From an uncultured Oscillospiraceae bacterium (GTDB lineage Bacteria > Bacillota > Clostridia > Oscillospirales > Oscillospiraceae), in NCBI GenBank assembly GCA_934565775.1, contig CAKTIN010000097.1, positions 1 through 6,108 of the forward strand: a stretch of DNA of 6,108 nt. Direction: 5' to 3'. This document shows positions 1 to 5,369 of this stretch, in pieces (position 1 is the first letter of the stretch; each line of letters begins with the position of its first letter). Both the position numbers and the translations under genes were made by a program. The notes beneath the pieces were generated by a model that saw only the letters and a list, made by a program, of their open reading frames with translations, searched no databases and had not been told where the DNA came from.

Positions 1-174
1 AAGCAGACCCACCCGGGCAGGCAGATGCCCCAGATTATATTGCAGCAGATAAACGGCGCACACCAGAACCGGGACAGACAGAAAAATCTTGCGATATTTG
101 AAGCAGAAAGCGCTGGCGGTGCGGATTCCCTTGCCAATACTTACAAAGAAGCTGCGGAATTTTTTCCAGAACAC
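1..174 (-). CDS. N-terminal part of an unknown membrane protein, running off the left edge
   Basis: The first 58 codons of a gene read leftward from a GTG at 174-172; the rest lies outside the window. The start is supported by a strong GGAGG at 186-182, 7 nt upstream, and by a well-formed promoter further upstream. The N-terminus is basic and aromatic (VFWKKFRSFFVS). A stretch rich in Lys and Arg (KYRK near residues 26-29) is followed by a hydrophobic segment at about residues 30-45 (IFLSVPVLVCAVYLL). This suggests a protein anchored in the membrane by its first helix, with a cytoplasmic positive N-terminus. There is no cleavage site typical of a secreted protein. I do not recognise the family with certainty; it resembles small multi-helix hypothetical membrane proteins of Clostridia. 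The non-ATG start makes it easy to miss. An overlapping ATG frame at 35-247 has no such support. Confidence 0.72.
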   Translation of the reverse strand, partial: MFWKKFRSFFVSIGKGIRTASAFCFKYRKIFLSVPVLVCAVYLLQYNLGHLPARVGLL

Positions 175-218
175 GGTATTTCCTCCCTTTGGGGGTCAAT
201 TTGGCATTTCTGCTTGGT

Positions 219-247
219 ATTATAGCATACTCGCAGGGAAAGTGCAA
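219..247 (-). promoter_or_regulatory. Leftward promoter with extended -10
   Basis: Read on the minus strand, a perfect TATAAT lies at 224-219, preceded by TGC (extended -10, TGnTATAAT). A weak -35, TTGCAC, lies at 247-242 with a 17-bp spacer. It faces the GTG-start gene at 174, giving a predicted 5' leader of about 40 nt that includes the GGAGG. It is a typical sigma-A-type promoter, judged by eye. Confidence 0.72.
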
Positions 248-265
248 GAACCGCCGAAAAGAAAC

Positions 266-294
266 ATGACAAACCCCGGCGTCTGTGCTACAAT
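266..294 (+). promoter_or_regulatory. Rightward promoter of the carboxypeptidase gene
   Basis: ATGACA at 266-271 matches five of six bases of the -35 consensus. TACAAT at 289-294 matches five of six of the -10 consensus. They are 17 bp apart, and TGC (286-288) precedes the -10, making it extended. Transcription would begin near 301. That leaves too short a leader for the ATG at 310 and favours the start at 319. It is back to back with the leftward promoter, with 18 bp between the two -35 boxes. Confidence 0.75.
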
Positions 295-318
295 AAGAAA
301 AAAGAAAGGATGATGCTT

Positions 319-1827
319 ATGTCATACCCCTCTGTTGACGCTGCGCTGAAGGCCCTGCGGGACCTGGAGGCCAAAATTTCCGCTTACAATCATGCGCTGG
401 GAGTTCTCTCCTTGGACGCTGCAACGGCCGCCCCCAAGGACACGGCTGAGGGCCGCGGACGGACCATGGGCGTGCTGTCTCAGGTGGTCTATGATCTCCT
501 GGCCAATTCGAACAATGCCGCCCTGGCGGAGTACCTGGAGGCCCATAAAGAGGCTCTGGATCCGGCGGCGCGCCGGGAGCTTCAGCTTTTCCGGCGGGAG
601 TTCCAGAAGCTCTCCCGGATCCCTGCAAAGGAATATGTGGACTATCAGATCCTTGTGAATGACGCCCAGGCGGTCTGGGAGGACGCGAAGAATCAGAATG
701 ATTTTCAGCGGTTTCTCCCCTATCTGGAGAAGATCGTGGAGGCCAACCGGCGCTTTGCCGGGTACTACGACCCGCAGAAGGCTCCCTATGACGCTTTGTT
801 GAACGAGTATGAGCCGGGGCTGACCATGCAGACGCTGGACCGTTTTTTTGACCAGCTCCGGGCGGCCATTGTGCCCCTGATCGCAAAGATCAAAGCGGCC
901 CCCGCCATTGACGACGGGTTCCTGTTCCGGCACTATCCCAAGGCGGATCAGGAGCGGCTCTCCGACCGGCTCATGGAGATTCTGGGCATTGACCGGAGCC
1001 ACTGCGGAATCGCGGAAACCGAGCACCCCTTTACCACGGAGTTCAACACGAAGGACGTACGCATTACGACCCATTATTACGAGGACAACCTGGTTTCCTC
1101 TTTGTACAGCGTGATCCACGAGGGCGGCCACGCCCTGTATGAGCTGGGAGGAAATCCTGCTTATGACGGGACCTTCCTGGCCGGCGGCGTTTCTATGGGC
1201 ATCCATGAGAGTCAGAGCCGGTTCTATGAGAACCTCATCGGGCGCTCCAAGCCCTTCCTGACCTATTTGTTTCCGATTCTGCGGGAGTATTTCCCCCGGC
1301 AGCTTGCGGATGTGACGGCAGACGAATTTTACCGGGCGGTGAACAAGGCGCAGCCCTCTCTGATCCGCACGGAGGCGGATGAGCTTACCTATTGTATGCA
1401 CATTATGGTCCGCTATGAGCTGGAAAAGCGGCTGATTTCCGGCGAGCTTGCGCCGAAGGAGGTTCCCCAGGCCTGGAACCGGCTGTATAAGGAGTATCTG
1501 GGGTTGGACGTGCCGGACGACCGGCAGGGCTGCCTTCAGGATTCGCACTGGGCAGGAGGCGCCATCGGCTACTTCCCCTCCTATGCCCTGGGCAGCGCAT
1601 ACGGCGCGCAGATGCTCTCCTGCATGGAGCGCGACGTGCCGGACCTGTGGAACCGGGTGGAGCAGGGAGACCTGTCTCCTGTGACCGCCTGGCTGGGCAG
1701 CCATATCCACCGCTACGGCAGCCTCTATGAGCCGAAGGAGCTGTTTGAGCGGGCCTGCGGCCCCTTTGACCCCGATTCCTATACCCGCTATCTGACGGAA
1801 AAGTACACGGCGCTTTATCAGCTGTAA
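319..1827 (+). CDS. M32 family metallocarboxypeptidase (thermostable carboxypeptidase type)
   Basis: This is a zinc- or cobalt-dependent carboxypeptidase of peptidase family M32, which removes C-terminal residues from peptides. It is probably cytoplasmic, as there is no signal peptide. At 502 residues the length is normal for the family. Family motifs appear in order. DVRITTHYY lies just before the metal site. HEGGH is at residues 267-271 (two His ligands and the catalytic Glu268). HESQSRFYEN begins at residue 296 and its Glu297 is the third metal ligand. RTEADELTY and HIMVRYELE follow, then GCLQDSHWAGGAIGYFPSY. The spacing from the second His to the ligand Glu is 26 residues, as I recall for the Pyrococcus enzyme. 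In-frame ATGs exist at 310, 313 and 319. AAAGGA at 305-310 is spaced 8 nt from 319 and overlaps 310, so I chose 319; starting at 310 would give 505 residues. The gene is monocistronic: its own promoter precedes it and a terminator follows. All catalytic residues are present. Confidence 0.95.
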   Translation: MSYPSVDAALKALRDLEAKISAYNHALGVLSLDAATAAPKDTAEGRGRTMGVLSQVVYDLLANSNNAALAEYLEAHKEALDPAARRELQLFRREFQKLSRIPAKEYVDYQILVNDAQAVWEDAKNQNDFQRFLPYLEKIVEANRRFAGYYDPQKAPYDALLNEYEPGLTMQTLDRFFDQLRAAIVPLIAKIKAAPAIDDGFLFRHYPKADQERLSDRLMEILGIDRSHCGIAETEHPFTTEFNTKDVRITTHYYEDNLVSSLYSVIHEGGHALYELGGNPAYDGTFLAGGVSMGIHESQSRFYENLIGRSKPFLTYLFPILREYFPRQLADVTADEFYRAVNKAQPSLIRTEADELTYCMHIMVRYELEKRLISGELAPKEVPQAWNRLYKEYLGLDVPDDRQGCLQDSHWAGGAIGYFPSYALGSAYGAQMLSCMERDVPDLWNRVEQGDLSPVTAWLGSHIHRYGSLYEPKELFERACGPFDPDSYTRYLTEKYTALYQL

Positions 1828-1833
1828 GGCAAA

Positions 1834-1875
1834 ACCGCCGGGCCTCCCGTGCTGAGAGGTCCGGCGGTATTTTTT
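1834..1875 (+). terminator. Intrinsic terminator after the carboxypeptidase gene
   Basis: A 13-bp stem pairs 1834-1846 (ACCGCCGGGCCTC) with 1856-1868, with one G-U pair and a 9-nt loop. It is followed by A and six T (1869-1875). It begins 6 nt after the stop codon. This is a strong Rho-independent terminator that separates the carboxypeptidase from the small gene downstream. Confidence 0.93.
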
Positions 1876-1884
1876 GCCGAAAGA

Positions 1885-1900
1885 GTCCCAATTATGGGAC
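1885..1900. promoter_or_regulatory. 16-bp palindrome, candidate operator
   Basis: GTCCCA (1885-1890) and TGGGAC (1895-1900) are exact inverted arms around ATTA. The site covers the place where a -35 box would be for the TATACT at 1912-1917, so a protein bound here would contact or block RNA polymerase. The arms are short with an AT centre and no T-run follows, so it is unlikely to be a terminator. No regulator is identified. Confidence 0.45.
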
Positions 1901-1908
1901 ATACCTTC

Positions 1909-1917
1909 TGCTATACT
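1909..1917 (+). promoter_or_regulatory. Extended -10 promoter element of the 80-residue protein gene
   Basis: TGC followed by TATACT (five of six matches) forms an extended -10. No good -35 is visible at 17 bp upstream (CAATTA at 1889-1894), because that place is taken by the GTCCCA-ATTA-TGGGAC palindrome. Transcription would start near 1924, giving a leader of about 24 nt. Confidence 0.6.
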
Positions 1918-1947
1918 ATTGGCACAAGGAAACAGGAGGTATGAACC

Positions 1948-2190
1948 ATGAATTCCATGAAAGCTGCAAAATCCGGTGCTCTGATCGATCTGACCCCGTA
2001 TCTGCCCCAGGCGGAGGAAAGCGGGCTGGACTATTTTACCGCCTCTGCCTGCCGCAGAAGGCCGCAGCCCAGCCGGCCGGATCCCAAAAAGCTCCTGGGG
2101 CTGGCGGCGGATCTGCTGGAGATCGGGCTGACCCTGATCACGGGGGCGGTGCTCTTCACCTTTCTGCTGGTGCTGCTGACTGTGGTCTAA
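1948..2190 (+). CDS. Small protein with one C-terminal membrane segment, unknown function
   Basis: An 80-residue protein I do not recognise. The start is set by GGAGGT at 1935-1940, 7 nt before ATG 1948; an ATG at 1941 in another frame sits directly against the ribosome binding site and is not favoured. Residues 1-30 are mildly acidic and polar. Residues 36-48 are basic and proline-rich (RRRPQPSRPDPKK). Residues about 57-79 form a long hydrophobic helix (GLTLITGAVLFTFLLVLL) that ends almost at the C-terminus. This suggests a tail-anchored protein with its N-terminal part in the cytoplasm, the Arg/Lys patch lying before the helix. The gene stands alone, with its own promoter and candidate operator, isolated from the gene before it by a terminator. 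Its TAA overlaps the stop of the convergent gene by 4 nt. Function is unknown; it could be a small regulator or accessory of a membrane complex. Confidence 0.8.
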   Translation: MNSMKAAKSGALIDLTPYLPQAEESGLDYFTASACRRRPQPSRPDPKKLLGLAADLLEIGLTLITGAVLFTFLLVLLTVV

Positions 2191-3398
2191 CGCAGCTCCT
2201 CGGGCCGCTCTCTGGGCCGTAGGAGCTCGACCTGCCCGCTCTCGCGAAGCAGGACCTCCGCACAGCGGAGATTGCCGCCGTAATTGCAGGCGGCGGAGGT
2301 GGTATAGGCGCCGGTCCCGTGAAAGACCAGCAGATTCCCCGCCCGGACCTCCGGCAGGATCCGCCTGCCGCCCAGCTGGTCCAGCGGCTCCATGGAGCTG
2401 CCTACAAGGTAATAGCTTTTCCGATTCTCCAAGGCGTAATCTCCCAGCTTCGCCACGTGGTGGGGCGTTCCGCAAAAGACCACCTTCGGCAGATCTGCCA
2501 TGGACGCATCCAGGCCCAGGGTGCAGCGCCGCCCCTGCTTCAGCCCAAGGATCCGAGTCAGGGTGAGCGCCGTGGGTCCGGTCAAAAAACGGCCTAGCTC
2601 GGTCCGGAGCGGCAGGCCGGCGCACCCGGCGTGCTCCAAAACGGCTTGCACCGCCTCGGCCTCCGCTTCTATGGAGACCGGCTGTCCCTGCCGGTCCTGG
2701 GGCAGCAGGCTTCCGGCGAGATCCAGCATTCCGATCCGAACCCCGGTCTCGGCTTCGATCCGGCTCTTCTCCCGCAAAAGAAGCTCTGCCTTCCTGGCCA
2801 GGTAGCCGGGCCCGGCGCTGCCTGCATCATAGACCTGCAACCCGATCTGGGCCCCTATGGAGGCGCCCAGGCGCACGGCCTGCTCCAGCGCCTCCGGCCC
2901 CATGCCGAACCGGGTCTCCGCTCGGAAGGCAGACGGGCGCCCGGCATCCGGCTGAAGAATGACGCCCAGAAGCAGGGTCGTTGGCGTCAGACCCCATTGG
3001 AGCATTTGCTGCAGCTGCGGCAGATCGTCCAGATAAATCACCGCCCCCAGAGCGCAGGCCGCCCGCAGATCGGCCTCCCGGGGAAAGGCGGCGGCGAACA
3101 GCAGCGCATCACCCGACGCTCCCGCCCGGGCGGCCCGGTCCAGCTCCACGGCGTTGCCGCAGAGGAAGCCGATCCCCTCCCGGTGCAGAAGCGCCAGAAT
3201 TCCGGGGGTTTCGCAGACGCGCACAGGGAAGTAATTCTGAAAGGCTGCCGCCCAGGAAAAGGCCCGGCGGAGCGCCCGGGCCCGGCTGCGCAGCAAAGCC
3301 TCGCTATAGACCTGCAGGGGTGTTCCGTAGTCCCGGGCCAGGGCAAATAACGTCTCGTCCGGGGCGAAGGGCAGATCCTTTTCGTACCGCTTGGTCAT
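2187..3398 (-). CDS. Diaminopimelate decarboxylase-like protein lacking the PLP lysine, probable pseudoenzyme
   Basis: A 403-residue protein that follows fold-type III PLP decarboxylases (LysA, diaminopimelate decarboxylase) end to end. It has an N-terminal alanine-racemase-like barrel and a C-terminal beta domain. Recognisable landmarks are YGTPLQVY (24-31), GNAVELDRAARAG (81-93), YLDDLPQL (122-129), ELGRFLTGP (267-275, the EPGR region), LGLDASMADL (294-303), and HGTGAY (360-365, with the phosphate-contacting Tyr365). However, the segment matching YAVKAN reads FPVRVC, so the Schiff-base lysine is Arg60 (codon CGC). The catalytic cysteine of the CESSD/CENND motif is Met336 (GSSMEPLD). The PLP-stacking His motif reads GLQVYDAGS (186-194), and the Gly-rich phosphate loop reads DLAGSLLPQD. 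Several independent losses argue against a sequencing error. The reading frame is intact, so it is under selection. Canonical diaminopimelate decarboxylation is unlikely. The start overlaps the coaX stop (TGATG), making it the last gene of the operon. Confidence 0.82.
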   Translation of the reverse strand: MTKRYEKDLPFAPDETLFALARDYGTPLQVYSEALLRSRARALRRAFSWAAAFQNYFPVRVCETPGILALLHREGIGFLCGNAVELDRAARAGASGDALLFAAAFPREADLRAACALGAVIYLDDLPQLQQMLQWGLTPTTLLLGVILQPDAGRPSAFRAETRFGMGPEALEQAVRLGASIGAQIGLQVYDAGSAGPGYLARKAELLLREKSRIEAETGVRIGMLDLAGSLLPQDRQGQPVSIEAEAEAVQAVLEHAGCAGLPLRTELGRFLTGPTALTLTRILGLKQGRRCTLGLDASMADLPKVVFCGTPHHVAKLGDYALENRKSYYLVGSSMEPLDQLGGRRILPEVRAGNLLVFHGTGAYTTSAACNYGGNLRCAEVLLRESGQVELLRPRERPEELR

Positions 3399-4180
3399 CA
3401 GCGGTTCCCGGCAGGGCGCTGATTCTCCCGGTACAAAATGGCCAGACCCCGGATCAGCAGATCCCCGTCATAGATCATTTTCGTTTTACACAGCGGGAGC
3501 ACAAACCGGGCGATTCCGCCGGTGGCGATGACCGTGGCCTTTTGCCCCAGCTCCTGCTCCATGCGCTCTACAAGCCCATCCACCATCCCGGCTGCACCGT
3601 ACATGATCCCGGCGCGCATACAGTCGATGGTATTCCGGCCGATGGCCCGCTTGGGCTGATCCAGACTGATGCCCGGCAGCTGAGCGGTGCGCTCCGTCAG
3701 GGCCTCCATGGAGATCTTTACCCCCGGGCTGATACTGCCGCCCAGAAGCGACCCGTTCTTGTCCAGGACGGAAATAGTCGTTGCGGTTCCCATATCCACA
3801 ATGATCATAGGCGGCTGATACTTCCGCAGGGCGGACACCGCGCCGACCACCAGATCGGCCCCCGCCTGGGCGGGGCTGTCAATGAGAATATTCAGCCCGG
3901 TTTTGAGCCCGGGGCCCACCACCAGGGGGGACTTCCCGGTCAGCTTCCGAATGGCGGACTTAAAGGAGTTCAGCACCGGCGGCACCACGGAGGAAATGAT
4001 GGCCCCCTCGATCTGCTCCGGCTCCACATGGAACAGCTCCAGCATGGGCTTCATCTCTGCGCAGTATTGGTCCGAGGTTTTGACCAGATCGGTGGCCAGC
4101 CGGACCTCAAAGCAGATTTTCTCCCCCTCGACGCCCCCGAGGACCACGTTGGTATTGCCAATATCAACGGCTAAAATCAT
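3398..4180 (-). CDS. coaX: Type III pantothenate kinase
   Basis: CoaX phosphorylates pantothenate with ATP, the first committed step of coenzyme A synthesis. It is cytosolic and of the ASKHA fold, and the type III enzyme needs a monovalent cation. The protein is 260 residues, normal for the family. It shows DIGNTN at residues 6-11 (phosphate loop with Asp6), SSVVPP (63-68), GPGLKTGL (89-96), GADLV (107-111, with the predicted catalytic Asp109), DMGTATT (129-135) and GGSISPG (147-153). The start ATG at 4180 has GGAGG at 4192-4188, spaced 7 nt. A longer in-frame reading back to 4303 would only cover the end of the upstream gene. The start overlaps the phosphoesterase stop as ATGA (4180-4177), and the stop overlaps the start of the LysA-like gene as TGATG, so all three genes are likely translated in a coupled way. 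All motifs are intact. Confidence 0.96.
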   Translation of the reverse strand: MILAVDIGNTNVVLGGVEGEKICFEVRLATDLVKTSDQYCAEMKPMLELFHVEPEQIEGAIISSVVPPVLNSFKSAIRKLTGKSPLVVGPGLKTGLNILIDSPAQAGADLVVGAVSALRKYQPPMIIVDMGTATTISVLDKNGSLLGGSISPGVKISMEALTERTAQLPGISLDQPKRAIGRNTIDCMRAGIMYGAAGMVDGLVERMEQELGQKATVIATGGIARFVLPLCKTKMIYDGDLLIRGLAILYRENQRPAGNR

Positions 4181-4674
4181 AATCCATCCTCCGTTTCCAT
4201 ATCCTGAAACCAGACGATCTTGCAGTCTGGTATTTTGTTTTCGATGGTAACGACGCCGTAGCTGCCCCGGCTGTTCTGGCAGGTCCCGGGGTTCAGCAGC
4301 CACAGGCCGTCTATTTTTTCACAGTAGGGCTCGTGGGTATGGCCGAACAGAGCCAGGTCCGCCCGGGCCTCCCGGGCCGCGTAGTCCAGATTCATAAGCC
4401 CCAGCTTTACGTGCTGCCGGTGCCCGTGGGTCATATAGACCGTCAGTCCGCCGAAGGGCAGGATCCGGGTGGCGGCAGCCTTGGGGCTGAAGCAATAGGC
4501 GTCGCAGTTTCCGGCCACCTGGACCAGGCGCATCTCCGGAAATTCCTCCTGGAGGGCCTGTCCATCGGCAAAATAGTCCCCCAGGTGCAGCACATAGTCC
4601 GGCTGCTCCCGGCGATAGGCCAGACGCATCCCGTGCAGCTCCCCGTGGGAATCCGACAAAACGAGCAGTTTCAT
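4177..4674 (-). CDS. YfcE/MJ0936-type metallophosphoesterase
   Basis: A 165-residue calcineurin-like phosphoesterase of the small YfcE/YsnB/MJ0936 group, cytosolic dimetal enzymes that hydrolyse phosphodiesters in vitro; the natural substrate is usually unknown. Motifs are complete: DSH (8-10) with metal ligands Asp8 and His10, LGD (31-33) with bridging Asp33, GNCD (55-58) with Asn56, HGH (83-85) with His83, and GHTH (111-114) with His112 and His114. LNPGT (127-131) is the usual late family motif. I chose ATG 4674 because MKLLVLSDSHG is the standard N-terminus and AAAGGTG at 4687-4681 lies 6 nt upstream; the upstream extension to 4752 overlaps the divergent gene. It is first in the operon and overlaps coaX by 4 nt. 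In many bacteria this group sits next to a Nudix-like RdgB/Ham1 enzyme; here its neighbour is CoaX instead. Confidence 0.92.
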   Translation of the reverse strand: MKLLVLSDSHGELHGMRLAYRREQPDYVLHLGDYFADGQALQEEFPEMRLVQVAGNCDAYCFSPKAAATRILPFGGLTVYMTHGHRQHVKLGLMNLDYAAREARADLALFGHTHEPYCEKIDGLWLLNPGTCQNSRGSYGVVTIENKIPDCKIVWFQDMETEDGL

Positions 4675-4743
4675 AGTTGTCACCTTTCTGCTCCCGGCGG
4701 CATAGGCTAATGGTAGCAATCGAACAGCCAGGAGGCGATGAGA

Positions 4744-4983
4744 ATGGAGCAAAAAAAATTAGGAATTTCAGACGCGGCCCGGCTGCTGGCCAGTCCGGAG
4801 GGACGGGCGCTGATCGCTTATCTCCAGGAAACCGGCGGCGAGGCCCTGCAGCAGGCCATGGCCCTGGCAGCCTCCGGCAGAGGCGCGGAGGCCCAGGCCC
4901 TTCTGCGGCCCTTAGTCCAGGACGGCAGAGGCGCGGAGCTCTACCGCGCTGCGCTGGGGGGCATCCGGAATGGAAGGGTTTGA
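4744..4983 (+). CDS. Small helical protein, first gene of a three-gene cluster of unknown function
   Basis: A 79-residue soluble, predicted all-helical protein. The start at 4744 has GGAGG at 4731-4735 spaced 8 nt; an in-frame ATG at 4738 is only 2 nt from it and is rejected. The pattern is ISDAARLLASPEGRALIAYL (8-27), then a helix with EALQQAMALAASG (33-45) and AQALLRPLVQD (50-60). I recall short hypothetical proteins of Clostridia with the same build (a segment like ASPEGR, then ALQQAxxxAxxG, then a last helix), but I cannot name a Pfam family. There is no signal peptide or membrane segment. It overlaps the next gene by 14 nt, which implies co-expression. It runs divergently from the phosphoesterase operon, with only 69 bp between the two starts. 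Confidence 0.82.
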   Translation: MEQKKLGISDAARLLASPEGRALIAYLQETGGEALQQAMALAASGRGAEAQALLRPLVQDGRGAELYRAALGGIRNGRV

Positions 4984-5362
4984 GGAGAAGCTGGGGCAGC
5001 TGCTGGGAGACCCGGGGGCCATGCAGCAGATTCTTTCCCTGGCCCAGAGCCTGGGGGGTAGCGGACCTCCCCCGCCCCGGGGAGAAAAAGCGCCTCCTCC
5101 CCCGCCGCCTCCCGGACCTCCCCCAGGGCCGCCACAGGGGCCGCCGGGGATGGAGGGCGAGGCTCTCCTGCGGATGCTCACGGAGCTATCCCGCAATACC
5201 CGGGACGACCCCAAGCAGCTTGCCCTGTTCCAGGCGCTGAAGCCCTTCCTGCGGCCGGAGCGTGCGGCCAAGCTGGACCGGGCGGTACAGGCGGCGCGCC
5301 TGTCCCGCATGGCCAGCGTGGCCCTGGAGCGCTTCGCGCCGAACTTTTTTCCAGGCAGGTGA
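4970..5362 (+). CDS. Helical protein with a polyproline linker, second gene of the small cluster
   Basis: A 130-residue protein in three parts. Residues 1-29 are a helix (GFEEKLGQLLGD, then AMQQILSLAQSL). Residues 33-59 are a Pro/Gly linker with seven consecutive prolines at 42-48. Residues 61-125 are helical and basic (LFQALKPFLRPERAAKLDRA, then a segment ending near ALERFAP). The C-terminal pattern of 'ALKPFL..ER..K.D.A...ARL..MA' recalls hypothetical proteins found in many Clostridia; this is memory of a style, not a database match. There is no membrane segment. The start ATG 4970 lies inside the end of the previous gene, with a G-run at 4956-4961 as a likely ribosome binding site. The stop TGA at 5360-5362 lies within the next gene's ribosome binding site. 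The codon and base bias fits the neighbours, apart from the C-rich linker. Confidence 0.85.
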   Translation: MEGFEEKLGQLLGDPGAMQQILSLAQSLGGSGPPPPRGEKAPPPPPPPGPPPGPPQGPPGMEGEALLRMLTELSRNTRDDPKQLALFQALKPFLRPERAAKLDRAVQAARLSRMASVALERFAPNFFPGR

Positions 5363-5369
5363 ACGAGTG

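Noticed and set aside
25..313. Short plus-strand frames at the left edge (25-225 and 89-313).
   Set aside because: They are antisense to the GTG-start membrane protein and its promoter and have no ribosome binding site.
1941..2222. A 93-residue frame starting at an ATG 7 nt before the small membrane protein.
   Set aside because: Its ATG abuts the GGAGGT with no spacing, its content is low-complexity Gly/Pro/Ala, and the frame at 1948 has proper spacing and a clear membrane helix.
2194..2227. Inverted repeat AGCTCCT/AGGAGCT near the convergent stop codons, as a bidirectional terminator.
   Set aside because: No T-run follows on either strand, the loop is 20 nt, and it lies inside the coding end of the LysA-like gene.
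322..2625. A 767-residue open frame on the minus strand across the carboxypeptidase gene and part of the LysA-like gene.
   Set aside because: It lies antisense to a complete M32 gene with all motifs, crosses that gene's terminator and the small-gene promoter, and has no recognisable domain. Long antisense frames are expected at this base composition.
2981..4174. A 397-residue open frame on the plus strand opposite the LysA-like gene and coaX.
   Set aside because: Both opposite-strand genes are well supported by motifs and overlaps; the frame has low-complexity Arg/Pro/Gly content and no ribosome binding site.
4700..4730. A tRNA-like fragment (GGCTAATGGTAGC followed by TCGAAC) in the divergent gap.
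   Set aside because: No acceptor stem, anticodon arm or T-arm can be formed; the resemblance is local only.
4677..5240. A 187-residue plus-strand frame over the start of the small cluster.
   Set aside because: It is Arg/Gly/Pro-rich without motifs, while the frames at 4744 and 4970 have ribosome binding sites and helical patterns.
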